From NCBI GenBank assembly GCA_032622095.1, contig CP136066.1, positions 109,389,319 through 109,453,318 of the forward strand: a stretch of DNA of 64,000 bases, in the 5' to 3' direction. Position numbers and translations under genes: made by a program. Shown here one piece after another: positions 22,754 through 56,082 of the stretch. The notes beneath the pieces are model-generated. The model saw only the letters and a list, made by a program, of their open reading frames with translations, was not told where the DNA came from and made no database searches. The DNA comes from Siphonodentalium dalli (Eukaryota > Mollusca > Scaphopoda > Gadilida > Siphonodentaliidae). The first letter of the stretch is position 1. Each line of letters starts with the position of its first letter.

Positions 22754-24122
22754 GTTTATGAGTTATAACCGAAGAGTTTGAAGATTGAATTTATCTTAAT
22801 ACTTTTCGGTTATAACTGCATAACCTTAATCGAAACAAGAGTTATTTCTTAAATTCCATTGAATTGTGGCAAATATATTGCTGAATATATCACTGTGGAT
22901 GAACTGAAGTGATTGTTTATATGTGTTTTCAATGTACTGTAATTGAAGGAAGAGAAAGCGAAAAGTATAGTCAGTTACAATTTTGTGATTACAATTATGT
23001 TATTTTCACACACAAAAAAAAGACAAATAATCACAGAAAGGCTTTCATCAAATCGGTTGTGCGAACAGCTCTATTGTGATGGCAACTCTGTTCCGAAAAC
23101 GGGTGTACGGACTTCGAACAGTCGAACGACGAACATCCTAATGTTGGGCAAACGAGAAGAAAGATTTGTTTTCAAACAACTATTCGTCCATATCACGGTA
23201 TAAAATTACACTCAAAACCTGGACTCTGTATTACTTTCAGTGATCACCGATGAGCCACTTATGTTGCAATGTGCATGGCATTGTTGTTATAACTTGTTAA
23301 AAAAAGAATTCTGGTGACTACTGTTCCGGCCCACTGTATACCGACAGTATAAAACAAGAAAACTAAGATGCATGCATCAGGTCAGTCATGAACTATTTAG
23401 CAATAGAATAATTCAGTTCGGTTGCGGTTTCACAACGTTACAACTGACATACGATTACACAAGACGAACCTTGAATGTGGAACTATGTAAGAGTGAATAT
23501 TAATGTTCTAAATCCCATGTTTCACCTTTAGTGGTAATGGGGTCGTACTTTATTAACACGCAAGTAGTGTAATTAAGTACGGGTAATTAGAAGTAACAAA
23601 TCGTTTAGTTTCTATCGTATCGGCTAAAAGGGGTGAGCAGATTGCTGATGATGAATGCTCTCGTTAGCTGCCAATATAATGTGCATATTTGCCCCGTTAC
23701 GTTTATACACTGTAGCATTGGCGGGCCAGAGTGTGTTGACATGTTAAGTGTTTGGTTCATTAATAACAGATCAGCAGGGATTTGTCGTGATAACGTATAC
23801 GTGGAAATATGCTACCTAAACGGTTAAATGAACGGTTGATGTAGTACACCACCGTGTATACTCGGTTTAAATAGGTATATTATATAGGGACGTGTGCTCA
23901 ATTTTGGTGCGGACCGATGATAAAAACAAAATCAGAGGTAAATGTCGGCGGGCGGGAGGGCCATTTTTTCAATAATTTTTAAAGAAATTGAACAGTTGCA
24001 GCAGCAGCAAAAAAAAGGGTGTACAATTGGCAAATGATGAGGGGCGGCGTGACGTGTAACTAGGATTGAAATTAGATATGCAATTTGGAGATTATTGGAT
24101 GAGGGATGTTATATTAATTATA
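22754..24122. other. Gene-free stretch
   Basis: Contains the hairpin GGTTATAAC... at 22760-22822. The frames at 22943-23203 and 23633-23827 are not recognised. No RNA gene seen. Confidence 0.5.
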
Positions 24123-24624
24123 TTAAAGGGACGAGGGGGCTTAGTTGTCGAAAATATTCATATTTGTTCCAAACACCGTAAACAGAAAAATATTAAAACG
24201 CATACATTTTGGTTCAAATATACGATCACTATCGCGTAAACATCATGCTCACATAAAGACCTACTAAATTTTACCTAAACAAGAGTCTGATTGTGTTATA
24301 GAAGGCAGCACAATGCTACTGGCTAATCACACACAAATGGTATAAACGCTCTTTATTATTTCCAAATAAGGAATGGAGCAACAAAGAACGCTCTTTATGT
24401 TTACCATCATAATATAAAGAAACACCAAGAAAGTAACTTTTTATGCTTTGTTTACATAACAATCGTCAAATTTACGACAATAACATACTGTTTATGAGAT
24501 ATTTCTCATTTGTATATTAACAAAGTATGTCTATATTTGAATATTATTTTCGTTTGTCAGTAGCGGTTTTTGGCAGGTGGAAATATGTTCACAGGATACC
24601 CACCAAGGCCTTCCGTACCTTTAA
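24123..24624 (-). mobile_element. TTAA-flanked MITE, copy 3, inverted
   Basis: TTAAAGGGACGAGGGGG at the left and CCGTACCTTTAA at the right. The interior (AACGCTCTTTATTATTTCC, TTACATAACAA, GACAATAACATACTG) is the reverse complement of copies 1 and 2. It is the most diverged copy. Confidence 0.8.
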
Positions 24625-24950
24625 CGTATACTGCAACTTTTTTTCTTGTCAATAGCAGAATAAATAATACTATTAAGAAGTGACACAGAAGTGACACAGA
24701 ACATTTTTTTTAATTATAAGTATTGAGCAGTGAGAAATATTTGAGTCGAGGAAACCAGTAACGAAAGGCAATATTAACATGATTTCTGTCAGCGAATAAT
24801 TGTTTATGTTCCAATGAATATTAAAATGTACTGAAAACAAACTGCTAATGGGTGCCAGACTTTCATAAACACAAATTATGTATTAATGGTGTAACGACAT
24901 ATTTCGTTCTTAATTGTCTAAACAAATAGGGGATGGGGATGTTTGGATCT

Positions 24951-25192
24951 CTAGTTTAACGACATTTTTCGGTCTTTGTAGTTTAACGACATTTTTCGGT
25001 CTTTAATAGTTTAATGACATTTTTCGGTCTTTATAATATCTCAAGATATAGGGGGTATTTGGATCTCTAGTTTAACGACATTTTTCGGTCTTTATAGTTT
25101 AACGACATTCTAGGTCTTTAATATTTCAAGATATAGGGGCCCTTAGTGGGTATTTGGATCTCTAGTTTAACGACATTTTTCGGTCTTTGATA
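24951..25192 (+). repeat. Minisatellite (AGTTTAACGACATTTTTCGG)
   Basis: Six or so copies of a ~27-bp unit, interrupted by two copies of a spacer containing ATATAGGGG and TATTTGGATCTC, giving a higher-order repeat of about 100-110 bp. Confidence 0.85.
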
Positions 25193-25257
25193 GCAAAATG
25201 GAAGAAGTACATCTTTGGAAAGATGTGGTGGCCCTAAAAAGGAAAGTTGTTTGGTGA

Positions 25258-26227
25258 TCTTGAAATGCAGTTTTTCTGAACAGTCTTCCTTGATTAAAGT
25301 GATGTGAAACACTCCGGCAGACAACGGGCAGAGTGATCAAATAGAAATTAAGAATAATCTTTCTCAAAGTAGTTATTTGTTACGAATATTAATCTAAATG
25401 GATGATACACAACGTCATTCTTATATATTAGTTAAATGCAATGACTCTCGATGGCGAAATAATTTTTGTTTAATTATAGCCGATAGTTGCGCCCCGAATC
25501 GAGATGTAAATATTTACAATTTGGAGTAGTTCAGACGATGTTCTCTATGAAGTGGTGTGGTAGATTTTTTTGGAAATTTTCAGTGATGTTAGTAGAATGA
25601 TAACATTCCCCAGGTTGGCAAAGTGCCTGAGCACTAACTTATCAATTTCTCGCACCCGAAAAAGTCCATAACAAGTCCATAATATGTCTTTAAGCATATA
25701 TATAAATCTCCGAAAACCAAAATTCTAAAGCATTAAACGATTTCTTGAAATGCAGTTTTTCTGAACAGTCTTCCTTCATTAAAGTGATGTGAAACACTCC
25801 GGCAGACACCGGGCAGAGTGATCAAATAGAAATTAAGAATAATCTTTCTCAAAGTAGTTATTCGTTACGAATAGTAATTCAAATGGATGATACACAACGT
25901 CATTCTTATATATTAGTTAAATGCAATGACTCTCGATGGCGAAATCATTTTTGTTTAATTATAGCCGATAGTTGCGCCCCGAATCGAGATGTAAATATTT
26001 ACAATTTGGAGTAGTTCAGACGATGTTCTCTATGAAGTGGTGTGGTAGATTTTTTTGGAAATTTTCAGTGATGTTAGTAGAATGATAACATTCCCCAGGT
26101 TGGCAAAGTGCCTGAGCACTAACTTATCAATTTCTCGCACCCGAAAAAGTCCATAACAAGTCCATAATATGTCTTTAAGCATATATATAAATCTCCGAAA
26201 ACAAAAATTCTAAAGCATTAAACGATT
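25258..26227 (+). repeat. 485-bp tandem duplication
   Basis: Unit 1 is 25258-25742 and unit 2 is 25743-26227. They differ at only a handful of positions across about 485 bp. Contents are AT-rich and non-coding (markers TGAAATGCAGTTTTTC, GCGCCCCGAATCGAG, CCCCAGGTTGGCAAAG). High identity implies recent duplication or an assembly duplication. Confidence 0.9.
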
Positions 26228-26238
26228 TGCTATATTTC

Positions 26239-26361
26239 CAGGGCATATATTTCATCTGATTTTGCGAGAATCCATATATACTTTTTCACGAGAATCCAGG
26301 GTAATTTGCAAGAATATTTACGAGAATCTAGATTTGGATTCTCGCCGAAATATAAGCCCTG
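26239..26361. mobile_element. Short CAGGGC MITE
   Basis: CAGGGCATATATTTC...GAAATATAAGCCCTG with inner inverted GCGAGAATCCA/TGGATTCTCGC copies. About 123 bp. Confidence 0.65.
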
Positions 26362-28138
26362 ATTTCACTCTGAAGTGTGCCTAAATGGCATAAATTGTAC
26401 CGTGGTTCCCATGTTCGCCAAAGTGGCATAAATTTATTTCAGGATAATACTAATTTTAGGCATTCATTTATATCACTGATATCAGGACAATAAATAGCCA
26501 TTTCCATTGCATGGAACAAAGAGCGTTATTGTTTATCGGTGTTGTTTTTGGAAGTGGTGGTAGTTAAATTTTATACATTTCGACCCCCAATAAGTATTTC
26601 CGAACAAATGAATTATTAACAAGCGTGACATGACATCATTGACGAAGATAATTAACACCGATCTACAAGCAATTAAAGTCTTAAAATGAGCTAAAATTTT
26701 ACATTTTCTTAAAATTTTTTACAGTTTTATCTCTCGCGACATAATTGTCACCAATAAAAACAAATTTGATTCATCGTGGAAGTTAGTCGGTGACTATAAA
26801 TAATGTCACCATTCAACTGAATGTTGTTGAGCATATTTCAACCAATTTTGGAAGTTTAAATGAATATTTTCTTCACACGCAAAGTAAAATTGACAAATTT
26901 CAGGATTTTAGCCTGCTTCGTTGGGACCAAAATTTGTTGTGCACACTCAAGAAACGTCTACCGACACTTGCTAGGCCAAATTATGCCATGACCATGCTAT
27001 AAACTAGCTTGAAATTGGCAAAACAATGAATTTTTTTTTGGTTGAAAAAATTTACATGGGAATCTCCAGTCCATCTGTCCATAGGCATAGAGAACGATTA
27101 TTTTTCGATAAAAACGAAAATAATGCGAAATGAAAGTCGGCACTCGTCAGAATGGTGCAGAATAACATACGAGTCTTGTTATATGCGAAAATTTGACCTC
27201 ATTCGATAAATTAGTCTCGTAATTAAGGAATCAATCAGTCAATGGCGCTCGGACATGTGGAATTCCGTCGCACTGTTAGTGTTACTGTAGATGGCAGACG
27301 CAATTTTGAAATGTAAACACGCATCAAACACGCATCAAATTTACCTTTTGTGAGAATAACAAAAGCGCAACCTTGATCAAAATAATACAATACACAACAA
27401 CACATAGAATAACACTGATATAAACACGGTATAAGTGAGAATAAGACGCGTATTCAGACGTGGAATTTGACAACATTTCGTCGTTTTATCTGTTTTGCGC
27501 ACGTCACTTTCCATATTTGGAATTTCCATATATGGGATTTGTGTTAACCTCAATACCGATCAAGTTATCTTAGCATAAACATAAAATATATTGTAATTTA
27601 TGCAACTACGACCCTGGTAACCCTGATAACTAATAAAATATACCGCCAATTCATTTTAAGATCGTTATTTCACTTTGCTTTAGGCATAAATACACTCTTA
27701 AACGCACATAAACGACCCATTGGCGTTAAATTAAATATACTCGGTATTTATTAATATTAGTTTTTTATTGCTCAGTATAGAGTTAGACCCTTGACACCTG
27801 TCAATATATTTGGGCTGAATTCATATGATGCGGTATTATTCCTCGAAATAAACAACAAACCCGTCGTTACTTCGAAATGTCGTTTGGGCTAACATTTACA
27901 CAAATCCTCCGTGTGTTCTCCTCAATTGACACACAGGTTCTCAGTCGACACACAGGTTATCCCAGAAAGTGGTGTGAAATAAACAGCCAAGGTTTGGCTG
28001 AAATAACACTCATAACTCCATGCAGGAGAAATAAATGGACAAAATCTGTTGCATGTGGACATATCCTTTCACGATGACTTGTGGGCTTACTAGTTATAAG
28101 GATCATTCAAACATGACTGTGATGGGGTTTTTTTGTGT
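26362..28138. other. Gene-free stretch
   Basis: No gene, RNA or repeat recognised. The 70-codon frame at 26790-27002 and the 66-codon frame at 27877-28077 lack known motifs. Confidence 0.5.
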
Positions 28139-28300
28139 GTGTTAGATAGATTTATTTCCTCAAGCCATCAGATAATGGCGCAGAGAAACTAAGCACAAAA
28201 TAATACATTTTACAATATCGGTCAACATTGTGAGAAGGAACAACATTCAAATTAATATATAAAATTAGACACGAAAACAACATGAGTTAGCTATGCGGAT
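28139..28300 (-). repeat. Possible LINE 3' UTR end
   Basis: On the minus strand the segment ends GAGGAAATAAATCTATCTAA, a poly(A)-signal-like end with a TCTA-type tail like the LINE end at 10125. No coding part was recognised upstream (28300-28540). Confidence 0.35.
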
Positions 28301-29320
28301 ATAATTCGGAGTTCTTTACATACATATTGTATGAATCTACATAAGTTCATACATGTGACAAAAGTAGTTCTTGTCTCTAGATAAAGCGGTCATTCTCGTG
28401 CCATTTCGACGTATATGGACGCTCAACTTTGGATACTTTACAAAATGTAGATATCTTTTATGACGGATTAGCTTGCGCACAATAAATCCTTTGCTCTGAC
28501 AATATATATGCACCTGGGACAATTTATACATGATTATTAATACGTGTGCAGTCCTTTATCTGGCCAGGAAATGTGTGTGAATATTATTCTGTCATTTGAG
28601 TTCATTCTCCTATACGTTATTTGAACTGCCAATTTTCATTGTTTTGTAATAGCAATGCTCCGATTCTTTGGAGTGCGAACACTTTGCACGGATGACAAAA
28701 TGGTAATATAAATACGCACCAAGGTCAGAACAGTGGGGACGCAATTACTGGTGGGAACATTAAAAATAATGGACATTCTTCCAATAACATTCGGATAGGA
28801 ATCCCGAGCGATTTGTCATCGTACTCTCCCGGCAGCTTGCTAACACGTTCATTCGATATTTAATCGAATTCGCTTGTCGTGTATATATGAGATTTTATAT
28901 ATGATATCCATAGGCATTAACACAACAGCGTATAGGTGTAGCTAATGCACAATATAGCCATACGAACTTTGATGTTGTTCGATAACGCGCCCTCTAGCGG
29001 CTGATAGATTGCCAATTATAACTCTATTTGCTATATTCGGCCACGCGACGATATATTATGGAATGATAAACGACCGTTGCTTCGTATGTGGGACTGCATG
29101 CTGATTGGAATGTCACCATAATATCAGATATTCAATACCCCGCCATCACCTAATATGGATAAATGAATAACCAGAAAACCATGCATGGAGATCTATGTAT
29201 ACTAACTATACGCAGCGGCCTAATCTGTACACAATTTAAACCCACATATACATACAATGGTGGGTCTGGTTATTTGTTTGTAAAATATATATATCCGAGC
29301 CGATGTGGCGAGTCTTTTGG
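28301..29320. other. Gene-free stretch
   Basis: No gene or repeat recognised; the 64-codon minus frame at 28337-28531 is unassigned. Confidence 0.45.
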
Positions 29321-29733
29321 GCACCTTTCGCACAATGAACAGCTACTGATAACAATTACGAATAGCTGCCCAGCAACATGTAGTCGCCGGAACGTTTAGT
29401 AGTTTAATCGAAAAAAATTCGGACATTCCAAAAACCTTTTCGCAGAATTGACGACTACCAGTCCGCTTGTGAAAAATAGTGCTGTTCAAACTTCTTTCCA
29501 CTCGAAGTAAGGTGATATTATTCTGTTTGCCATGATTATTTTATATAAAAGTGGTATAGGATCGATGATTGCACGCAAAGCTCGCGTGTGCATGCTTATA
29601 ATTGCCTTCTCGGAACCGTAATAAGCGGATATGGAAAAACGACAATTGATATATAGAAAGAATAAAAATAATAGTGATGTAGTACCATACTCGTAATTCT
29701 TATCAGTAGTAGTTCATTATGCGAAAAGTGTGC
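29321..29733. mobile_element. TIR element, GCACCTTTCGCA family, copy 2
   Basis: GCACCTTTCGCACAATGAAC...GTTCATTATGCGAAAAGTGTGC reversed at the right end (29701-29733). It is shorter than copy 1 (12590-13203) but shares the ends and the GCACGCAAAGCTCGCGTG palindrome. Confidence 0.7.
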
Positions 29734-30154
29734 AACATTAGCGCCAATACTACGATACGATGGAAGAGACCAATCGAAACGATTATAACAAAAGACCAGT
29801 TATTGCTAACAGGAAAGCATACAAGGTGTTGCAAAATTATATTAAAATAGTATTTACGTTATTTTATACCGGAAAATAGATTTAGTGCGGATAATGAAAC
29901 ATCGCTGTGTCGTGCTGTGGTCAAGGACGTGGCACCTGTTTCAGCGCATGTGTCTGTCTATGGATTATCGTTGGGACATTTAGATATCCTTTGTGAGGGG
30001 TGTCCAACTTAGAACTTCCAACTTCACCCCCTCCGCGGACTGAAGGCCAAATATCTCAACTTGATTTACACACCTTGTGTAACTTCATTTGAACCCCTTG
30101 TGTTTTCCAACTGGTATACAAGAAGTCAGAAACTGTATTAATATACATGTACAT

Positions 30155-30160
30155 TTTATT
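30155..30160 (-). promoter_or_regulatory. Putative poly(A) signal of the cathepsin L gene
   Basis: On the minus strand an AATAAA hexamer lies about 155 nt past the cathepsin L stop codon. It is the first canonical hexamer seen downstream, giving a plausible short 3' UTR. Not tested by transcript data. Confidence 0.6.
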
Positions 30161-30313
30161 ACATCTCAGCGGATAAAAGTTATGTTACATGTATATATTT
30201 GTTTTATGCCTGTGGTGTATTCCTTCGCCTGCTGAACACAATCGGCGGCTGCTTACATTTCGAGGCTTCAAGGGGGTCGCCCCAAACGTTCTAAAAGAGC
30301 ACAATCGTGTCAT

Positions 30314-51838
<21,525 letters not shown>

Positions 51839-52169
51839 CTGCAACAAATCACGACTCAACATTTTATCGAAAGATAAATAGGGGGAAATCGCATGCTAAT
51901 CAACGGATCATTGATCAACTAATCAACCACGCAGTTAACGAGTTCAAATGACCAATGTGAATACAACGTACAGAGCTTGCTGGAACTCTAGCAAGTACAA
52001 CACACCAACCGCATACCATTGTCTTAGCCAAAGGATGTCGCTTTAAATATGTTTAATGATATTTCTGAAATTACAGCCCATGGTATACTGCATGCCTTTT
52101 AATAAAATGAAATTAAAACATTAACATCGTAACGAAACGTACGGAAGCACTGTAGCGCCACAAATAAAA

Positions 52170-52326
52170 TAATAATTACGGCGTTTAAACGCCCTAATTA
52201 CGGCGTTTAAACGCCCTAATTACGGCGTTTAAACTCCCTATTACGGCGTTTAAACGCCCTAATACGGCGTTTAAACGCCCTAATACGGCGTTTAAACGCC
52301 CTAATTACGGCGTTTAAACGCCCTAA
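52170..52326 (+). repeat. GGCGTTTAAACGCC satellite, left arm (7 copies)
   Basis: Seven units of 21-23 bp (TTACGGCGTTTAAACGCCC with TAA spacers). Each has a 14-bp perfect palindrome at its core. Confidence 0.95.
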
Positions 52327-52402
52327 TGCGACATATATGGAATGACTAGTGAACCTTCGGACTGAACCTTCGGACTACTGAACCCTACCCGATCAATGTC
52401 TG

Positions 52403-52502
52403 AACAGAATGAGGTCCCCTAGCAAAGGGTGAATTTGGTGATGCTAGCCGCTATGCGGGGTAATATCTCTAAATTCACCCTCTGGGGACCTCATTCTGCA
52501 AA
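52403..52502. repeat. GAGGTCCCC hairpin module (left arm)
   Basis: CAGAATGAGGTCCCC...GGGGACCTCATTCTG with GCCGCTATGCGGGG at the tip. It repeats inverted at about 55500-55600 and recurs twice in the separate element at 19159-19620. Confidence 0.85.
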
Positions 52503-53654
52503 TGTCAGGCACCTTATTTCCGGGCTTGATACCACCACTGGTATATGCGTTGGTTTGGGTGCAATGTGTCTAACCGTGAAACATGTGGTCCCCTGCTATA
52601 AGCATATACCCTTCGCTATGTGCATGTTCGACTACATGGGGGTGTTTTGAGTGCATTCTAGTTCATTTTGGATTTTCGGAGAATCGGGCCTTCGGAGAAT
52701 CGGGCCCTCGCAGTTATGGGCTTTCGGAGAATCGGGCTTTCGGAGAATCGGGCCTTCGGAATTATGGGGTTTCGGAGAATCGGGCCTTCGGAGTTATGGG
52801 CTTTCCAGGGCTGGCATTCTCAGAAATCCGGGCGGGCTAAGACCAACCCTCCTCAATCAGCCTAGGTGGGCTATAGCCCTCCTCAGTGAATGATGTCATA
52901 TCATGGACATTTTAGCCAACTACAGCGAAATCACATTCACGACAATGGAAATAGTCATTATCTGAACTAAACTGCGTTAATACATTTTACAAAGGCAGCC
53001 ATTCCAAAATGTACCTCACCCCATAGACTTTACCCACCCGAATAAAGGCCATCGGTTATAGGGTGATAGAGCCAGAAACATTAATCGTGAGTCACTACTC
53101 ATATAATGCAGTGGTCTTGTTATTGTGTTTGATGCACCAACTAATGGCTAAAATGTAGACAGTCATTTAATCTTATTAATGGTTCTCAATCCGATTAAGC
53201 ACCCCTAAATTACTATTTCTTTGACTTCGGGGGTAAAAAATAATTGATTCGAGTCGACGAACCTACCCATCAACGCTCAGAGTGATCAGATATCAATTTT
53301 TCAAGTTTTTTTTACATCTATTGTTTGTGACACAGAACACGCCGTCAAAAGGATGTTCTCAGTCAAAATTGCGTTAGTATTACCATTTATTTTTAGTTAT
53401 CCACCTTCGTCCGTTTGAATAAGTGTTTCTGTGGCAATTATCAGTACACATCTCGAGAAAATTACAAACTTAAAAAATCAATATCTCATCACTCTGAGCT
53501 TTGATGGATGGGTTCCTCGACTCGAATCAAATATGTTTTACCCCTGAAGCCAAAGAAATAGTAATTAGGGGTGCTTAATCGGATTGAGTACCATTAATAA
53601 GATTAAATGACTGTCTACATTTTAGCCATTAGTTGGTGCATCAAACACAACAAG

Positions 53655-54881
53655 CCGTCGGAGACGGCGGTATCCCCCGCCGAAATGTGCAGTTGGGGAA
53701 GTGCATTCTCAATAAAGTTTACGTTCTCAGTACGTGGTAAATAAGAGGTGGGATTTTGTCAAAAAGCCAGGCTCGCGAACTCATTTTAGGTACTAGTCAT
53801 GGGAACAAATATACCAAAACTCTTTTAAATCCGTTGATATAAATTTTGAGCAAAATTTAAAAAATATATATATTTGATAAAATATACCTCAATATCTCCA
53901 TAATCATGCATAAATATTCTTAGAATGACATTTTACTTCTTGGCAGCCCATATCACATGGTGGTCTGTGTACAGAACTGGAAAAGCATGTGTGTCCATTT
54001 TAATATTAGAGAGAATTAGGTCGAGTGTTCCTTCAAGTATATGTGTCGGCTGCACAACAGATTGATGTATTTTGAAGATGTTTTCAAGTTGGGACACATA
54101 TTTCTCCTGATGGATGTTGAAATTGAAATCACCTGTGCAGATTATTGTAACAAATTTTAAAAAGTCCAATAACTCTGCTTAAAATAACCGGCCGGACCTG
54201 GTTTGCGAACTCATTCTAGATACTGGTCATGTGAACTCATTTACCGAATATCTCTGAAATCCATTGACATTTGTGGAAATGAGCCCTGTGACGTCGTCCA
54301 TTTGCACACACAAAAATAAACAATGTCCAATAACTCTGCTTAAAATATCCTGCCGGACCTGGTTTTCGAACTCGTTCTAGATACTGATCATGTGAACACA
54401 AATAACAAAAATCTTTGAAATCCGTTGACATTTGTGGAAATGAGCCCAGTGACGTTGTCTATATGCTATTTGGTAAATAATAAACAAAGTCCAATAACTC
54501 CGGTAAAAATAACCGGCCGGACCTGGCATGCGAACTCGTTCTAGGTAATGGTCAGGTGAACTCATATACCAAATATCTTTGAAATCCATAGAGATTTGTG
54601 GAAATGAGCCCTGTGACGTCGTCTATATGCTATTTGGTAAATTCAACAAAAATAATAAACAAAGTCCAATAACTCTGGTAAAAATATCCTGCCGGACCTG
54701 GCTTGAGAACGCATTCTAGGTAACGGTCAGGTGAACTCATATACCAAATATCTTTGATATCCGTAGACATATGTTCAAGTTCTAACTCGATCAAATTCGG
54801 GACAGACGGACGGACGGACGGACGGACAGACGGAACCCATTCCTATATCACCCGCAAATTTTCAATTTGGCGGGGGATAAT
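53655..54881 (+). mobile_element. Pearl-like element with ~165-bp core repeats and (ACGG)n
   Basis: Core units start at 54164, 54325, 54489 and 54664 (GTCCAATAACTC), 161-175 bp apart, with a partial unit near 53756. They share CCGGACCTGG, CGAACTC.TTCTAG and GGAAATGAGCCC. They are followed by an (ACGG)n tract (54801-54834). Subterminal TATCCCCCGCC and GGCGGGGGATA are inverted. A ~160-bp core plus ACGG microsatellite is the layout of the oyster 'pearl' elements. AACAAG occurs at both junctions (53649 and 54882). Confidence 0.75.
53933..54169 (-). pseudogene. LINE endonuclease fragment inside the pearl-like element
   Basis: About 78 codons from the C-terminal part of an APE-type LINE endonuclease: ICTGDFNFNI (metal-binding Asp-Asn motif), QPTHILEGTLDLILS and YTDHHVIWAA (the usual SDH motif). 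It lies between two core units with no LINE flanks, so it was captured or inserted and then trimmed. Not functional alone. Confidence 0.8.
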
Positions 54882-55677
54882 AACAAGAGCACTGCATTAT
54901 ATGAGTAGTGACTCACGATTAATGTTTCTGACTCTATCACCCTATAACCGATGGCCTTTATTCGGGTAGGTAAAGTCTATGGGGTGAGGTACATTTTGGA
55001 ATGGCTCCCTTTGTAAAATGTATTAACGCAGTTTAGTTCAGATAATGACTATTTCCATTGTCGTGAATGTGATTTCGCTGTAGTTGGCTAAAATGTCCAT
55101 GCTATGACATCATTCACTGAGGAGGGCTATAGCCCACCTAGGCTGATTGAGGAGGGTTGGTCTTAGCCCGCCCGGATTTCTGAGAATGCCAGCCCTGGAA
55201 AGCACATAACTCCGAAGGCCCGATTCTCCGAAACCCCATAATTCCGAAGGCCGATTCTCCGAAAGCCCGATTCTCCGAAAGCCCATAACTCCGAGGGCCC
55301 GATTCTCCGAAGGCCCGATTCTCCGAAAATCCAAAATGAACTAGAATGCACTCAAAACACCCCCATGTAGTCGAACATGCACATAGCGAAGGGTATATGC
55401 TTATAGCAGGGGACCACATGTTTCACGGTTAGACACATTGCACCCAAACCAACGCATATACCAGTGGTGGTATCAAGCCCGGAAATAAGGTGCCTGACAT
55501 TTGCAGAATGAGGTCCCCAGAGGGTGAATTTAGAGATATTACCCCGCATAGCGGCTAGCATCACCAAATTCACCCTTTGCTAGGGGACCTCATTCTGTTC
55601 AGACATTGATCGGGTAGGGTTCAGTAGTCCGAAGGTTCAGTCCGAAGGTTCACTAGTCATTCCATATATGTCGCATT

Positions 55678-56042
55678 AGGGCGTTTAAACGCCGTAATTA
55701 GGGCGTTTAAACGCCGTATTAGGGCGTTTAAACGCCGTAATAGGGCGTTTAAACGCCGTAATTAGAGCGTTTAAACGCCGTATTAGGGCGTTTAAACGCC
55801 GTAATTAGGGCGTTTAAACGCCGTATTAGGGCGTTTAAACGCCGTAATAGGGCGTTTAAACGCCGTAATTAGGGCGTTTAAACGCCGTAATTAGGGCGTT
55901 TAAACGCCGTATTAGGGCGTTTAAACGCCGTAATAGTGCGTTTAAACGCCCTAATTACGGCGTTTAAACGCCCTAATTACGGCGTTTAAACGCCCTATTA
56001 CGGCGTTTAAACGCCCTAATACGGCGTTTAAACGCCGTAATT
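55678..56042 (-). repeat. GGCGTTTAAACGCC satellite, right arm (17 copies)
   Basis: Seventeen units. The inner twelve read GGGCGTTTAAACGCCGTAA; the outer five read in the opposite sense (GGCGTTTAAACGCCCTAA), switching at about 55935. The array is more than twice as long as in the left arm. Confidence 0.93.
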
Positions 56043-56082
56043 ATTTTTTTATTTGTGGCGCTACAGTGCTTCCGTAGAAACG

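Larger units (their letters stand above)
52140..56076. mobile_element. Large foldback element with 6-bp target duplication
   Basis: Terminal inverted repeats TACGGAAGCACTGTAGCGCC...GGCGCTACAGTGCTTCCGTA. GAAACG stands directly outside both ends (52134-52139 and 56077-56082). The left arm is 52140-53311 and the loop is about 53312-53463. The right arm is 53464-53648 plus 54882-56076, interrupted by a pearl-like element. Each arm holds, from the end inwards, a GGCGTTTAAACGCC satellite, a GAGGTCCCC hairpin, a TTCGGAGAATCGGGCC array and a unique stretch. No transposase. It lies 0.3 kb upstream of the cathepsin L start codon, probably in the 5'-UTR intron. Confidence 0.87.

Noticed and set aside
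52583-52893. Frames rich in FGESG/ENRAFG repeats (also 55110-55419)
   Set aside because: Generated by the TTCGGAGAATCGG array in both arms of the foldback element; three overlapping frames are open at once.
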